Part shown: piece by piece, positions 24,904 through 33,377 of the stretch | How the letters are laid out: the number at the start of each line of letters is the position of its first letter | Numbering within the stretch: the first letter of the stretch is position 1 | Source of the DNA: Streptomyces seoulensis | Lineage (GTDB): Bacteria > Actinomycetota > Actinomycetes > Streptomycetales > Streptomycetaceae | DNA: 64,000 nt | Direction: 5' to 3' | Assembly (NCBI GenBank): GCA_013364255.1 | Contig: CP054936.1 | Span: forward strand, 5,424,853-5,488,852 | The notes under the pieces: generated by a model | What the model was told of the DNA's origin: nothing | The model's input: the letters and a program-made list of their open reading frames with translations, nothing else | Databases searched by the model: none | Position numbers and translations under genes: made by a program

Positions 24904-25866
24904 TCAGCTCAGGACGCGGATCGGGGTGCCGGAGAGCCAGGCACCGATGGCCTCCACCGCCTGGCCGTAGTAGCGCTCGTAGTTGGCGCGGGAGACGTAG
25001 CCCAGGTGGGGGGTGGCCAGGAGGCGGGGGGCGGTGCGCAGGGGGTGGTCGGTGGGGAGGGGCTCGGTGTCGAAGACGTCGAGGCCCGCGCCGGCGATAC
25101 GGCCCTCGCGCAGGACGGTGAGCAGGGCGTCCTGGTCGACGATCGCGGCGCGCGAGGTGTTGACCAGGTAGGCCGTGGGCTTCAGGAGGGCCAGTTCCCG
25201 GGCGCCGAGGAGGTTCCGGGTGCGGTCGCTCAGGGCCAGGTGGATCGAGACGAAGTCCGAGGACGCCAGCAGGTCCTCCTTGGTGCGGGCCAGGGTGACT
25301 CCGACCTCCGCCGCCCGTTCCTCCGTGAGGTTCTGGCTCCACGCCGTGACCTCCATGCCGAAGGCGAGGCCGACCGCGGCCACCTTGCCGCCGATCCTGC
25401 CCAGGCCCAGCAGGCCCAGGCGGCGGCCGTGCAGGTCGGCGCCCACCGTGGACTGCCAGCGGCCGCCGGCGCGCAGCGCGTCGTTCTCCTGGACGATCCC
25501 CCGGGCCAGACCGAGCAGCAGGGCCCAGGTGAGTTCCACCGGCGGGGTCCCCGAGCTCTCCGTGCCGCACACGGTCACGCCGTTCGCGCGTGCGGCGGCG
25601 TAGTCGATCACTGAGTTGCGCATGCCGGAGGCGATCAGCAGCTTCAGCCGCGGGAGGCGGTTCAGGAGCGCGGCCGGGAACGGCACCCGCTCGCGCAGGG
25701 TCACGACCACGTCGGCGTCGGCGATCGCCGCCACCAGCGCGTCCTGGGTCGCGAAGTGCTCGTCGTACGTGACCACGTCGACCCGGTCGCCCAGCGGCGA
25801 CCAGTCGGCGAAGGCGGTCGCGGCGTTCTGGAAGTCGTCCAGCACGGCACAGCGCAGCGGTCGCAT
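24904..25866 (-). CDS. D-isomer-specific 2-hydroxyacid dehydrogenase
   Basis: A 320-residue NAD-dependent dehydrogenase. The cofactor fold is marked by LGLLGLGRIGGKV near residue 148. The catalytic set is recognisable: Arg in VNTSRAAIVD, Glu in DVFDTEPLP, and His in TPHLGYVS. Such enzymes reduce or oxidise 2-keto/2-hydroxy acids (phosphoglycerate dehydrogenase family); the substrate cannot be told. The ATG at 25866 follows GAGGGGGAG. This is the first gene with plain housekeeping character on the right of the defence island. Confidence 0.85.
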   Translation of the reverse strand: MRPLRCAVLDDFQNAATAFADWSPLGDRVDVVTYDEHFATQDALVAAIADADVVVTLRERVPFPAALLNRLPRLKLLIASGMRNSVIDYAAARANGVTVCGTESSGTPPVELTWALLLGLARGIVQENDALRAGGRWQSTVGADLHGRRLGLLGLGRIGGKVAAVGLAFGMEVTAWSQNLTEERAAEVGVTLARTKEDLLASSDFVSIHLALSDRTRNLLGARELALLKPTAYLVNTSRAAIVDQDALLTVLREGRIAGAGLDVFDTEPLPTDHPLRTAPRLLATPHLGYVSRANYERYYGQAVEAIGAWLSGTPIRVLS

Positions 25867-26022
25867 GTCGGTTCTCCCCCTCGGTCGGGATCGGGCGGGG
25901 CGGGCGGCACCGGGCAGCGACGGGCGGCCCGGCAGGTCCCCACTCCGTTCACGATGATCTTCCACCTGCTGTCTGCCACCCGGTCCGCCGGGGGTGTGGC
26001 GGCTCGGCGTCGGCCGGGACGC

Positions 26023-27741
26023 TCACTTGGCGTCCGCGTAGCACTCCACCACCGCCGTCGTGAACGGGAACCGCACCGGGGTGTCGCCGAACGTCAGCCG
26101 GCCGGCCACTTCGGAGGCCGCGCGGATCGCCTCGACGATCGTGTCGGCCTCCTCCTTCGGGCAGTGCACGATCACCTCGTCGTGCTGGAAGAAGACCAGT
26201 TCGGCCGCCATGTCCCGGCAGGTGCGGCGCAGCGCGGCGAGCAGCAGCAGGGCCCAGTCGGCGGCGCTGCCCTGGACGACGAAGTTGCGGGCGAAGCGGC
26301 CGCGGGCACGGGCGTCGGAGGAGACGTGTCCCGGCATCCAGCCCCGGTCGCCGCCTCCCCGGTCGCCGGTCCTGCCGGGGGAGTGCTCGACCGGGTCCTC
26401 CTGCGGCAGGCCCGCCTCCTCGACGGCGTCCTCGGAGTCCGCGGCGGCCGGCGGGCAGGTCCGGCCCAGCCAGGTCCGTACGAGCCGGCCCTCCTCCCCG
26501 GCCCGCGCGGCCTCGTCGACGTAGGCCACCGCGCGCGGGAAGCGGCGTCTGAGGGCGGCCAGGTTCTTCAGGCCGTCGCCCGAGGTCTGGCCGTAGACCG
26601 CGCCGAGCACGGCCAGTTTGGCCTGGGCGCGGTCGCCGGAGAAGGCGCGCTCGGAGACGGACTGGTAGAGGTCGGAGGTGCGGCCGGCCACCTCCATCAG
26701 GCCGGGGTCGCGGGAGATCGCCGCCAGTACGCGCGGTTCCATCTGGTCGGCGTCGGCGACCACCAGGCGCCAGCCGGGGTCGGCGACCGCGGCCCGGCGG
26801 ATGACCTTGGGGATCTGGAGCGCGCCCCCGCCGTTGGTCACCCAGCGGCCGGTCACGGTGCCGCCCGCCAGGAACTCCGGCCGGAACCGCCCCTCGCGCA
26901 CCCAGTCCTGGAGCCACGACCAGCCGTGCGCCACCCAGATCCGGTACAGCTTCTTGTATTCGAGCAGGGGCGCCACGGCCGGGTGGTCGATGGACCGGAT
27001 CTCCCAGCGGCGGGTGGAGCGGACCTTGATCCCGGCGCGGGCGAAGGCCCTGACGACGTCGGCGGGCAGGTCCGGCCGCACCCGGCGGCCGAAGGCGACG
27101 GACACCTCGTCGGCCAGTTCGGCCAGGCGCCGCGGTTCGCCGCCGCCCGCGTAGCGCTCGCCGAGCAGATCGTGCAGCACCCGGCGGTGCACGTCCGCGC
27201 TCCAGGGCAGACCCGCGCGGTTCATCTCGGCCGCCACCAGCATGCCCGCCGACTCGGCCGCGGTCAGCAGCCGCATGCGGTCGGGGTGCGTGGTCCTCTC
27301 GTGCCGCCGCTGCTGCTCGGCGTGGACCGCGATCAGGTCCGCCAGCGGCAGGTGGACGCCCTCGGGTTCGAACAGGGAGGACTGCGCGCCCGGTGCGGCC
27401 GGCCGCTGCGGTGGGTCGGGCGGTACGGGACCGCCGCGCAGCCTGGCCAGCGCGGCGGCCGCCGAACGGGGCTCGCCGTGGTGTCCCTCGTGGCCGAGCA
27501 GCAGGGTCTCGGCGTCTTCGATGTCGTAGCACCGCTCCACGCGCACCCCGGCCGCGAGCAGCCGGGGATAGACCTCGGCGGTGGACCGCCACACCCAGCG
27601 GGTGACGTGCGGCCTGCTCCGGACGGCCTCGGCCAGGTCCGGCTCCCGGCGCACCGGGCCCGCGGGCAGCCCGTCCGGACCGAGGGGGGCGACCTCCGCG
27701 CCGCCGCCCTCGGCCGGCGCCAGCGCCCACCGGTCGGTCAT
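26023..27741 (-). CDS. Family-A DNA polymerase, bifunctional exonuclease/polymerase type
   Basis: A 572-residue protein with the family-A polymerase core in residues 160-570: motif A VVADADQMEPRVLA (Asp330, Glu335), motif B RAQAKLAVLGAVYG (Arg371, Lys375, Tyr383) and motif C FFQHDEVIVH. The first 150 residues occupy the place of the 3'-5' exonuclease domain in the actinobacterial proteins annotated bifunctional exonuclease/polymerase, but catalytic acids there are not obvious. It is shorter than PolA and lacks a 5' nuclease. A Gly/Asp/Glu-rich insert (about residues 440-480) interrupts the fingers/palm. Probably a repair or accessory polymerase. The ATG at 27741 is preferred; a start ten codons upstream is possible. 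Confidence 0.85.
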   Translation of the reverse strand: MTDRWALAPAEGGGAEVAPLGPDGLPAGPVRREPDLAEAVRSRPHVTRWVWRSTAEVYPRLLAAGVRVERCYDIEDAETLLLGHEGHHGEPRSAAAALARLRGGPVPPDPPQRPAAPGAQSSLFEPEGVHLPLADLIAVHAEQQRRHERTTHPDRMRLLTAAESAGMLVAAEMNRAGLPWSADVHRRVLHDLLGERYAGGGEPRRLAELADEVSVAFGRRVRPDLPADVVRAFARAGIKVRSTRRWEIRSIDHPAVAPLLEYKKLYRIWVAHGWSWLQDWVREGRFRPEFLAGGTVTGRWVTNGGGALQIPKVIRRAAVADPGWRLVVADADQMEPRVLAAISRDPGLMEVAGRTSDLYQSVSERAFSGDRAQAKLAVLGAVYGQTSGDGLKNLAALRRRFPRAVAYVDEAARAGEEGRLVRTWLGRTCPPAAADSEDAVEEAGLPQEDPVEHSPGRTGDRGGGDRGWMPGHVSSDARARGRFARNFVVQGSAADWALLLLAALRRTCRDMAAELVFFQHDEVIVHCPKEEADTIVEAIRAASEVAGRLTFGDTPVRFPFTTAVVECYADAK

Positions 27742-27877
27742 GCCGTCGAGTGTCGCAGGGGGGTCTGACATTGATACTCGTGGCGGGCCGCACGGTGGGC
27801 ACGCGCCGCGGGGGTCCGGCGGTGGGGGCCGGCAGCGGCTGGCCGGCAGCGGGGGTGCGCCGGGGGAGCGGCCGGGG

Positions 27878-28642
27878 TCAGGCGGGGCCGTGGTCCCCTT
27901 CGGGCTGCCGGTCGTCCTGCCGCGCCGTCGTGTCGAGGAACCGCGCCAGGGTCGCCACGACGTACTCCTCGGTGCGGTCCTTGCTGAGGCCGGCGCCGCT
28001 CAGGACGCCCTCGCCGTTCTCCAGTTCCAGCAGGGCCAGCAGGATGTGTTCGGTGCCGATGTAGTTGTGGCCGAGGCGCAGGGCCTCCCGGAAGGTGAGT
28101 TCGAGGGCCTTCTTGGCGGCGGGGCCGTACGGGATCAGCTCGGGGGCGTCCGGGGAGGCCGGCGGGAGTACGGCGGTGGCGGCCTCGCGGACCGTCTCCA
28201 GGGGGACGCCCTGCTCCTGTACGGCCTTGGCGGCCAGTGCCTCCGGTTCGGTGAGCAGCCCGAGGACCAGGTGCACGGGCAGGCCCTCGGTGTTCCGGGC
28301 GGCCTTGGCCGCCTCGTTGGCGGCCATCACCACCTTGCGCGCGCGGGGCGTGTAGCGGCTGAAGCCCTGGCCGGGGTCGAGGTCGAGGGACTCCTTGGGC
28401 ACGAACCGCTTCTGCGCGGCCTGCCGGGTGACGCCCATGCTCCTGCCGATGTCGGTCCAGGAGGCGCCGGAGCGCCGTGCCTGGTCGACGAAGTGCCCGA
28501 TGAGGTGGTCCGCGACCTCGCCGAGGTGCTCACCGGCGAGAACGGCGTCCTGGAGCTGCTCCAGCGGCTGTTGGTGGACGTTCTTGATGGCCGAGATGAG
28601 GTCGTCGAGACGGATGGACGACCTGATGCTGGGGTTCGTCAT
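27878..28642 (-). CDS. HTH / Clp N-domain protein
   Basis: A 254-residue protein. Residues 35-75 contain a helix-turn-helix-like segment (SWTDIGRSMGVTRQAAQKRF). Residues 90-240 are two ClpA/ClpC N-terminal repeats (ARKVVMAANEAA and YIGTEHILLALLE). There is no AAA+ module, so it is not a chaperone; Clp-N repeats bind substrates or adaptors. The combination suggests a transcription factor or adaptor that couples protein quality control to gene expression. The ATG at 28642 has no ribosome binding site and lies right after a -10 box (see 28649-28689), so the transcript is probably leaderless and autoregulated. Confidence 0.8.
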   Translation of the reverse strand: MTNPSIRSSIRLDDLISAIKNVHQQPLEQLQDAVLAGEHLGEVADHLIGHFVDQARRSGASWTDIGRSMGVTRQAAQKRFVPKESLDLDPGQGFSRYTPRARKVVMAANEAAKAARNTEGLPVHLVLGLLTEPEALAAKAVQEQGVPLETVREAATAVLPPASPDAPELIPYGPAAKKALELTFREALRLGHNYIGTEHILLALLELENGEGVLSGAGLSKDRTEEYVVATLARFLDTTARQDDRQPEGDHGPA

Positions 28643-28648
28643 ACCGCA

Positions 28649-28689
28649 ACCGTAGGTTGACAGTCGGGGACTGTCAACCGATGGTTGAC
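28649..28689 (-). promoter_or_regulatory. Leaderless promoter with palindromic operator
   Basis: Read leftward, TTGACA (28677-28672), a 17-bp spacer and TACGGT (28654-28649) stand six bases before the ATG at 28642. GGTTGACAGTC (28655-28665) is repeated inverted at 28669-28679 with a GGG spacer, and a third GGTTGAC half-site is at 28683-28689. The palindrome fills the spacer and overlaps the -35, a classic place for a repressor. Confidence 0.75.
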
Positions 28690-28790
28690 TGCCGTGTCGG
28701 ATGGGCTTCCGTACGTCGATGGACCGTCCCGCCGTCGGTTGTCCACAGGGTGTGGACAGTGCGGGAGGCGGGGCATGGCACGATCGGACC

Positions 28791-29903
28791 GTGACCACGT
28801 CCAGCACCGTCGACCGCGCCCTGTCGGCCGCCCTCTACGCCGCCACCGACGACGCCCTCGACGCCGGCGCCTCGATGCTCGCCGCCGATCCCACGGCGGA
28901 CGCCGAACTCGCCCGCCGCGGCGTGGAGTTGGTCGCGGCGGCCTGGCAGCGGGGCTGGCAGCCCGGCGATCTCACGCGCGTCGTCCGGCGGGAGCTCGAC
29001 GACCTCCACCTCCGGCTCGCGGCGGCCCTGATCCGCGCCCAGGCTCCGCACGACCGGCCGCGCGGCCCGCGCTGGGCCGCGCAGCTCGACGAGCTGACCG
29101 CCGACGAGGCGCCCGCCGACGACCGCTTCTCGTACGCCACCGCCGTGCTGGAGCTGTACCGGCTGCTGCTGCGGCTGCCCACCCTCGAAACGCTGGACGA
29201 CCTCGCCGCGCCGGGCCCCTCGGCGCCCCGGGGCGACTCGCGGACGCTCGGCCGGATCCGGGCGCTGCTCGCCAAGGCGGAGGCGACCGGGTTCCCGGAG
29301 GAGGCGGAGGCGCTGAGCGCCAAGGCGCAGGAGCTGATGGCGCGGCACAGCATCGACGAGGCGCTGATCGCCGCGCACGGGCCGGCGCCGGACGCGCCCG
29401 GCGCCTGCCGGATCGGTGTCGAGCCGCCGTACGAGCAGGCCAAGGCCGTGCTGCTGGACGCCGTCGCCACCGCCAACCACTGCCGGGCCGTGTGGAACGA
29501 ACCCCTCGGCTTCTCCACCGTCGTCGGTTTCGAGGCCGACCTCGAGGTGGTCGAACTGCTGTACACCTCGCTCCTCGTCCAGGCCACCACCGCGATGACC
29601 CGGGCCGAGGCCGCGCAGCGGGCGGGCGGGCGCAAGCGGACCAAGACCTTCCGGCAGTCCTTCCTCGCCGCCTACGCCCACCGCATCGGCAGCCGCCTCG
29701 CGGCCGTCGCCGAGCACCAGGTGACCGAGGACCTGCTCCCCGTTCTGGCGACCCGCGACGTGGCGGTCGCCGACCGGCTGGACCGGATGTTCCCGGACAC
29801 GACCACCACCCGGCTGCGCGGGGTGAGCGACGCGGCCGGCTGGACGGAGGGCGCGCAGGCGGCGGACCGGGCCCAGATGCGGCATCGCCGGCCGCTGAGC
29901 TGA
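28791..29903 (+). CDS. DUF2786-domain protein
   Basis: A 370-residue protein. Residues 150-195 (TLGRIRALLAKAEATGFPEE, then AEALSAKAQELMARHSIDEA) match the DUF2786 domain, a short helical module of unknown function. Residues 200-340 include a region of the type that follows it in actinobacteria, with a basic stretch GGRKRTKTFRQSFL. The GTG at 28791 was chosen because it precedes the first plausible helix and fits the end of a divergent intergenic region; an upstream ATG at 28701 would overlap non-coding sequence. Function unknown. Confidence 0.75.
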   Translation: MTTSSTVDRALSAALYAATDDALDAGASMLAADPTADAELARRGVELVAAAWQRGWQPGDLTRVVRRELDDLHLRLAAALIRAQAPHDRPRGPRWAAQLDELTADEAPADDRFSYATAVLELYRLLLRLPTLETLDDLAAPGPSAPRGDSRTLGRIRALLAKAEATGFPEEAEALSAKAQELMARHSIDEALIAAHGPAPDAPGACRIGVEPPYEQAKAVLLDAVATANHCRAVWNEPLGFSTVVGFEADLEVVELLYTSLLVQATTAMTRAEAAQRAGGRKRTKTFRQSFLAAYAHRIGSRLAAVAEHQVTEDLLPVLATRDVAVADRLDRMFPDTTTTRLRGVSDAAGWTEGAQAADRAQMRHRRPLS

Positions 29904-29950
29904 GCCCGGGGGCCCGTCCGGTGGCCCGAGTCCGGGGACGTGGCGGTCCG

Positions 29951-30499
29951 TCAGTCCCCGGCCTGCTGGAACGCCGTCACCGACGCGTCCGGGTGCGCCG
30001 CGTCGCTCTTGCCCTGCACCGGGCCGTACGACCACGGGTAGCTCTTGGCGTCGGACGCGCCCGGCAGCGCGATCTTCAGCGAGGTCGCCGCCAGGCTCTT
30101 CGCGTCGCCCGCCTTGCCTCGGACGTAGGTGAGGGTGAAGGAGGCGGTGTCCCCCTTGGCGAGGGTCAGTTTCTGCGCCTGCCCCGTCTTGTCCTGCGGC
30201 ACGGCCGCCGTGTCGCTCCCGGCGGCCAGGGTGAGGCCGGGGAAGCCGTCCAGGGTGCATGCGGCGCCCTGGTTGGTGAGCGTGACCGGGACGTTGCCCG
30301 TGTCCCCGGCGGCGGGCGCGGCGTTGGCGGGGCCGACCTGGAGGCCGACCGCGCCGAGCCGGCAGGCCGTGTTCTCGGTGTTCTCGGTGGTGTCGGTGTT
30401 CTTGCTCCCGGTGTCGTCGCCGTCGCTGCCGCCGCTGTCGCAGGCGGTCAGCAGGAGGGCGGCGGCGAGGGCGGTGACGGTGATCGCAATGGCGCGCAT
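29951..30499 (-). CDS. DUF4232-type secreted lipoprotein
   Basis: A 182-residue protein with a lipoprotein signal peptide: MRAIAITVTALAAALLLTAC, where the Cys at 20 is the lipidation site, followed by a Gly/Asp/Ser/Thr linker to about residue 43. The rest is a beta-rich DUF4232-like domain (NVPVTLTNQGAACTLDGFPG) with two cysteines that may form a disulphide. It should be anchored to the outer face of the membrane. Role unknown. An inverted repeat CCGGGGAC/GTCCCCGG (29932-29961) straddles the stop codon and may end transcription. Confidence 0.85.
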   Translation of the reverse strand: MRAIAITVTALAAALLLTACDSGGSDGDDTGSKNTDTTENTENTACRLGAVGLQVGPANAAPAAGDTGNVPVTLTNQGAACTLDGFPGLTLAAGSDTAAVPQDKTGQAQKLTLAKGDTASFTLTYVRGKAGDAKSLAATSLKIALPGASDAKSYPWSYGPVQGKSDAAHPDASVTAFQQAGD

Positions 30500-31231
30500 G
30501 AGGTGGTTCCTTGGGTCGTGACGATGCTCAAGGATCATCACGTACGAGGGTGCGGCGCGGTTGCCCGCCCCGCCACCGGGCTCCGGAGCGCTCAGGAGCC
30601 GGGACTCGCCGTGGGGAGCCCGAGGGTATCGTCCCGCCCTCCGCCCGCGTGGACGTCTCCTCGCCGAGACCACCCTCCCAGGTAACGCGGAAGGTGTTCT
30701 TGTTGACGGAGTCCACCGTGCCCCCCGTACGGGACGCGCGGGGGACTGTGGGAGGCTTCCCGGTGGCCGGAGACCACCGTCCCCGACCGTTGCAGATGCA
30801 TCCGCGCAACCACGGACCGCACCGCCGCCCCGCGCGTTCGCCCCCTTCGCGTCCGCGTCGGCCGGCTTGCGCGCTCCACCGACCGGAAACCGCTTCCCGC
30901 CGCCCGCGCCCGGCGCTTCGCCGCCTTTCCGAACGTCCCGCTCCGCAACTCCTCGGCCGACGCCGGAACAGGTGAGGGGCCGCATGCGTCTCTTCCTAGT
31001 ACGCGCGGCGTGTGCGCGGGAGGCGGAAGTCCGCGGGCGCATGGTCGTCGGGTCCGGGGGCAGGCGCTGGAAACCGCTTCGGTAAAGCGTTCGCCAACGC
31101 TGTAACCGCCGAAGCACTCCGCGTGCACGTGCATCTGCTCATGCAGCTGCACATGAACAAGGTTATGATCCGGGTCAGTTGACCGATGCATCAATGGCCA
31201 CATCAGCCAGTGCACCACCGGGGAGCGACCT
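30500..31231. other. Non-coding gap before DUF397 gene
   Basis: About 730 bp without a convincing gene; all frames here are proline/arginine-rich shadows. The last 110 bp carry the 17-bp element at 31122-31138, the palindrome TGCAGCTGCA at 31142-31151 and a possible -10, TATGAT, at 31164-31169. Nothing else could be assigned. Confidence 0.5.
31122..31138 (+). promoter_or_regulatory. Shared 17-bp element, DUF397 copy
   Basis: CGTGCACGTGCATCTGC includes the palindrome TGCACGTGCA (31124-31133). The identical 17-mer occurs in reverse orientation at 32189-32205, upstream of the HATPase gene. Here it lies 94 bp before the DUF397 start, with TATGAT (31164-31169) downstream. Confidence 0.7.
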
Positions 31232-31501
31232 GTGAACCACGACGTCGAGGGCGTGTACGGGGAGTGCGACGTGCACAACGGCATGGCGGCCACACAGCTG
31301 CACGGAGTGGCCTGGCAGAAGAGCAGACACAGCAACTCACAGGGTTCCTGCGTGGAGTTCGCGCGGCTGCCGGGCGGTGACGTGGCCGTGCGGAACTCGC
31401 GGTTCCCGGACGGGCCCGCGCTCGTCTACACCCGCGCCGAGATCGAGGCGATGCTGCTGGGCGTCAAGGACGGGGAGTTCGACTACCTCGTCGGAGGCTG
31501 A
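31232..31501 (+). CDS. DUF397-domain small protein (WhiJ-partner type)
   Basis: An 89-residue protein. Residues 25-85 are a DUF397 domain (WQKSRHSNSQGSCVEFA, then VAVRNSRFPDGPALVYT). DUF397 proteins are paired with XRE-DUF5753 regulators in many copies per Streptomyces genome, the WhiJ/BldB-linked systems, and are thought to antagonise the regulator. The GTG at 31232 follows GGGGAGCGACC. Its partner XRE gene is at 32400, with a HATPase gene between on the opposite strand. Precise role in development is inferred from the family. Confidence 0.9.
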   Translation: MNHDVEGVYGECDVHNGMAATQLHGVAWQKSRHSNSQGSCVEFARLPGGDVAVRNSRFPDGPALVYTRAEIEAMLLGVKDGEFDYLVGG

Positions 31502-31599
31502 GCAGAATCGGTTCGCCCGAGTACTCCCGCACACTCGGTGACCGGTGCGCCGCAGAGCGTGACGCGCGTAGATCCACGGCGTGCGAGAACCGTGCGGCG

Positions 31600-32103
31600 T
31601 CAGCCGGCGGGGCGGAGCCGGAACAGCGCCCAGACGACCTTGCCGCCCAGCGTGCCGGCCAGCGGGTGCCAGCCCCAGCTGTCGCTGAAGGAGTCGACGA
31701 GGAATAGGCCGCGGCCCGACTCGGCGGAGAAGTCCTCGGTGTCCTCGCGGGCGACCGGGCTGTCCTGGCTGGGGTCGCGCACGGCGCACACGAGCCGTTC
31801 GCTCCAGTGCATCAGGTGCAGCCGCACCGCCGGGGCCTGCTCGCACGACCGCGGCCCGGGTACGGCAGGCATCGCGTGCCGCAGGGCGTTGGTGACGAGT
31901 TCGGAGACCACCAGGCAGACGTCGTCGAAGCGGTCGCCCAGCTCCCACGTGTCGAGCGTGACCCGGGTGAACCGCCTGGCCTCGCGCACGGCTTCGTAGC
32001 GGGCGGGCAGGGCGCAGGAGGCGGCGTCCGACACGGACGCGAGGTCCATCGGCGGAAGGCCCTGCCGTAACGGCTGGAGCATGGTCGATCCATTCGTCCC
32101 CAT
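31600..32103 (-). CDS. HATPase-domain anti-sigma-like protein
   Basis: A 167-residue GHKL ATPase-fold protein. VCLVVSELVTNALRHA near residue 55 is the N-box, and GRGLFLVDSFSDSWGWHP near 128 the G-box region; the whole matches short RsbW/SpoIIAB-like proteins common in Streptomyces. No histidine-kinase dimerisation domain is present. Such proteins bind or phosphorylate partner factors. The ATG at 32103 has GGGAG eight bases upstream. It is the third member of the whiJ-like cluster and shares the 17-bp upstream element with DUF397. Confidence 0.85.
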   Translation of the reverse strand: MGTNGSTMLQPLRQGLPPMDLASVSDAASCALPARYEAVREARRFTRVTLDTWELGDRFDDVCLVVSELVTNALRHAMPAVPGPRSCEQAPAVRLHLMHWSERLVCAVRDPSQDSPVAREDTEDFSAESGRGLFLVDSFSDSWGWHPLAGTLGGKVVWALFRLRPAG

Positions 32104-32188
32104 GCGAGGCACTCCCGATAATCCGCGGTCGTTGCGATGCAGCGGTGGTGCGGGACCATGGTTTCGGATGCGCACAGCAGATGCAAGG

Positions 32189-32205
32189 GCAGATGCACGT
32201 GCACG
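32189..32205 (-). promoter_or_regulatory. Shared 17-bp element, HATPase copy
   Basis: On the minus strand this reads CGTGCACGTGCATCTGC, identical to 31122-31138 and in the same orientation relative to its downstream gene, 86 bp before the HATPase start. A second GCAGATGCA lies at 32177-32185. The 32104-32399 gap also holds AATCAC (32326-32331) and GTGATT (32348-32353) as an inverted pair before the XRE gene. Confidence 0.7.
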
Positions 32206-32399
32206 TGACCGAATTGCGCCTTCCCGTACCGCTTGCTGGCCATTTTTTCCGCCATCCTCATGTCCGTCGCATGCCTCCTTCTTGCCGTGGGCTGCACGGT
32301 TTCTGCGATCTCTTTCCGTTTCCGTAATCACGCGAGTACAGCTCGAAGTGATTTAGTGGCAGACTGCGGCCCTTAAGACGGTTGGGGAGGCTGGCGAAG

Positions 32400-33260
32400 G
32401 TGAGCGCGGGAGAGCCCGGATCGGTGGTGCGGCGGATGCTGCTCGGCTCGCAACTCAGGCGACTGCGGGAATCGCGGGGGATCACGCGGGAGGCGGCGGG
32501 ATACTCGATCCGCGCCTCGGAGTCGAAGATCAGCCGGATGGAGCTGGGCCGGGTGAGCTTCAAGACCCGTGACGTCGAGGACCTGTTGACGCTGTACGGC
32601 ATCACGGACGAGGCGGAGCGCAGCTCACTCCTCTCGCTCGCCAAGGAGGCCAACGTCGCGGGCTGGTGGCACAGCTACTCGGACGTCCTGCCGAGCTGGT
32701 TCCCCACCTATGTGGGCCTGGAGGGCGCGGCGTCGCTGATCCGCGTCTACGAAGTCCAGTTCGTGCACGGCCTGTTGCAGACCGAGGAGTACGCCCGCGC
32801 GGTGGTCCGGCGGGGCATGCGCGGCGCGAGTGAGGCCGACGTGGAGCGGCGGGTGGCGCTGCGCCTGGAGCGGCAGAAGCACCTGGTCGCCGAGAACGCC
32901 CCGGACCTGCACATCGTCCTGGACGAGGCCGCCCTGCGCCGCCCCTACGGCGACCGCGAGGTGATGCGCGGCCAGCTCCAGCACCTGATCGAGATCTCCG
33001 AGCGGCCCAACGTGCGGCTCCAGGTCATGCCGTTCAGCTTCGGCGGGCACGCGGGCGAGTCCGGCGCCTTCACCATCCTCAGCTTCCCCGAGTCCGACCT
33101 GTCCGACGTCGTCTACCTGGAGCAGCTGACCAGCGCGCTCTACCTGGACAAATCCGAGGACGTCGGCCAGTACGAGAGGGCGCTCAAGGAACTCCAGAGC
33201 GACAGCCCCGGCCCCGACGAGAGCCGTGACCTGCTGCGCGGCCTTCTCCAGCTCTCCTAG
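32400..33260 (+). CDS. XRE-family regulator with DUF5753 domain (WhiJ-like)
   Basis: A 286-residue protein. Residues 12-70 are a helix-turn-helix (LRRLRESRGITREAAGYSIR, then SKISRMELG). Residues 90-280 are a DUF5753 domain (YEVQFVHGLLQTEEYARAVV, then VRLQVMPFSFGGHAGESGAF and DVVYLEQL). This is the WhiJ-type architecture. The GTG at 32400 has GGGGAGG nine bases upstream. The gene is divergent from the HATPase gene and 0.9 kb from DUF397. It is the likely reader of the 17-bp element, by inference. Confidence 0.9.
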   Translation: MSAGEPGSVVRRMLLGSQLRRLRESRGITREAAGYSIRASESKISRMELGRVSFKTRDVEDLLTLYGITDEAERSSLLSLAKEANVAGWWHSYSDVLPSWFPTYVGLEGAASLIRVYEVQFVHGLLQTEEYARAVVRRGMRGASEADVERRVALRLERQKHLVAENAPDLHIVLDEAALRRPYGDREVMRGQLQHLIEISERPNVRLQVMPFSFGGHAGESGAFTILSFPESDLSDVVYLEQLTSALYLDKSEDVGQYERALKELQSDSPGPDESRDLLRGLLQLS

Positions 33261-33377
33261 CCCCCCGGCGCCCTCGCGGCCCTCCGGCTCCGCCCGCGCG
33301 GACACGTCAACTCCGCTGTCCCACGCGTACGATGACGTCCCATCAGACAGCGCGAGCCTGGGATTAGAGGGATCACC

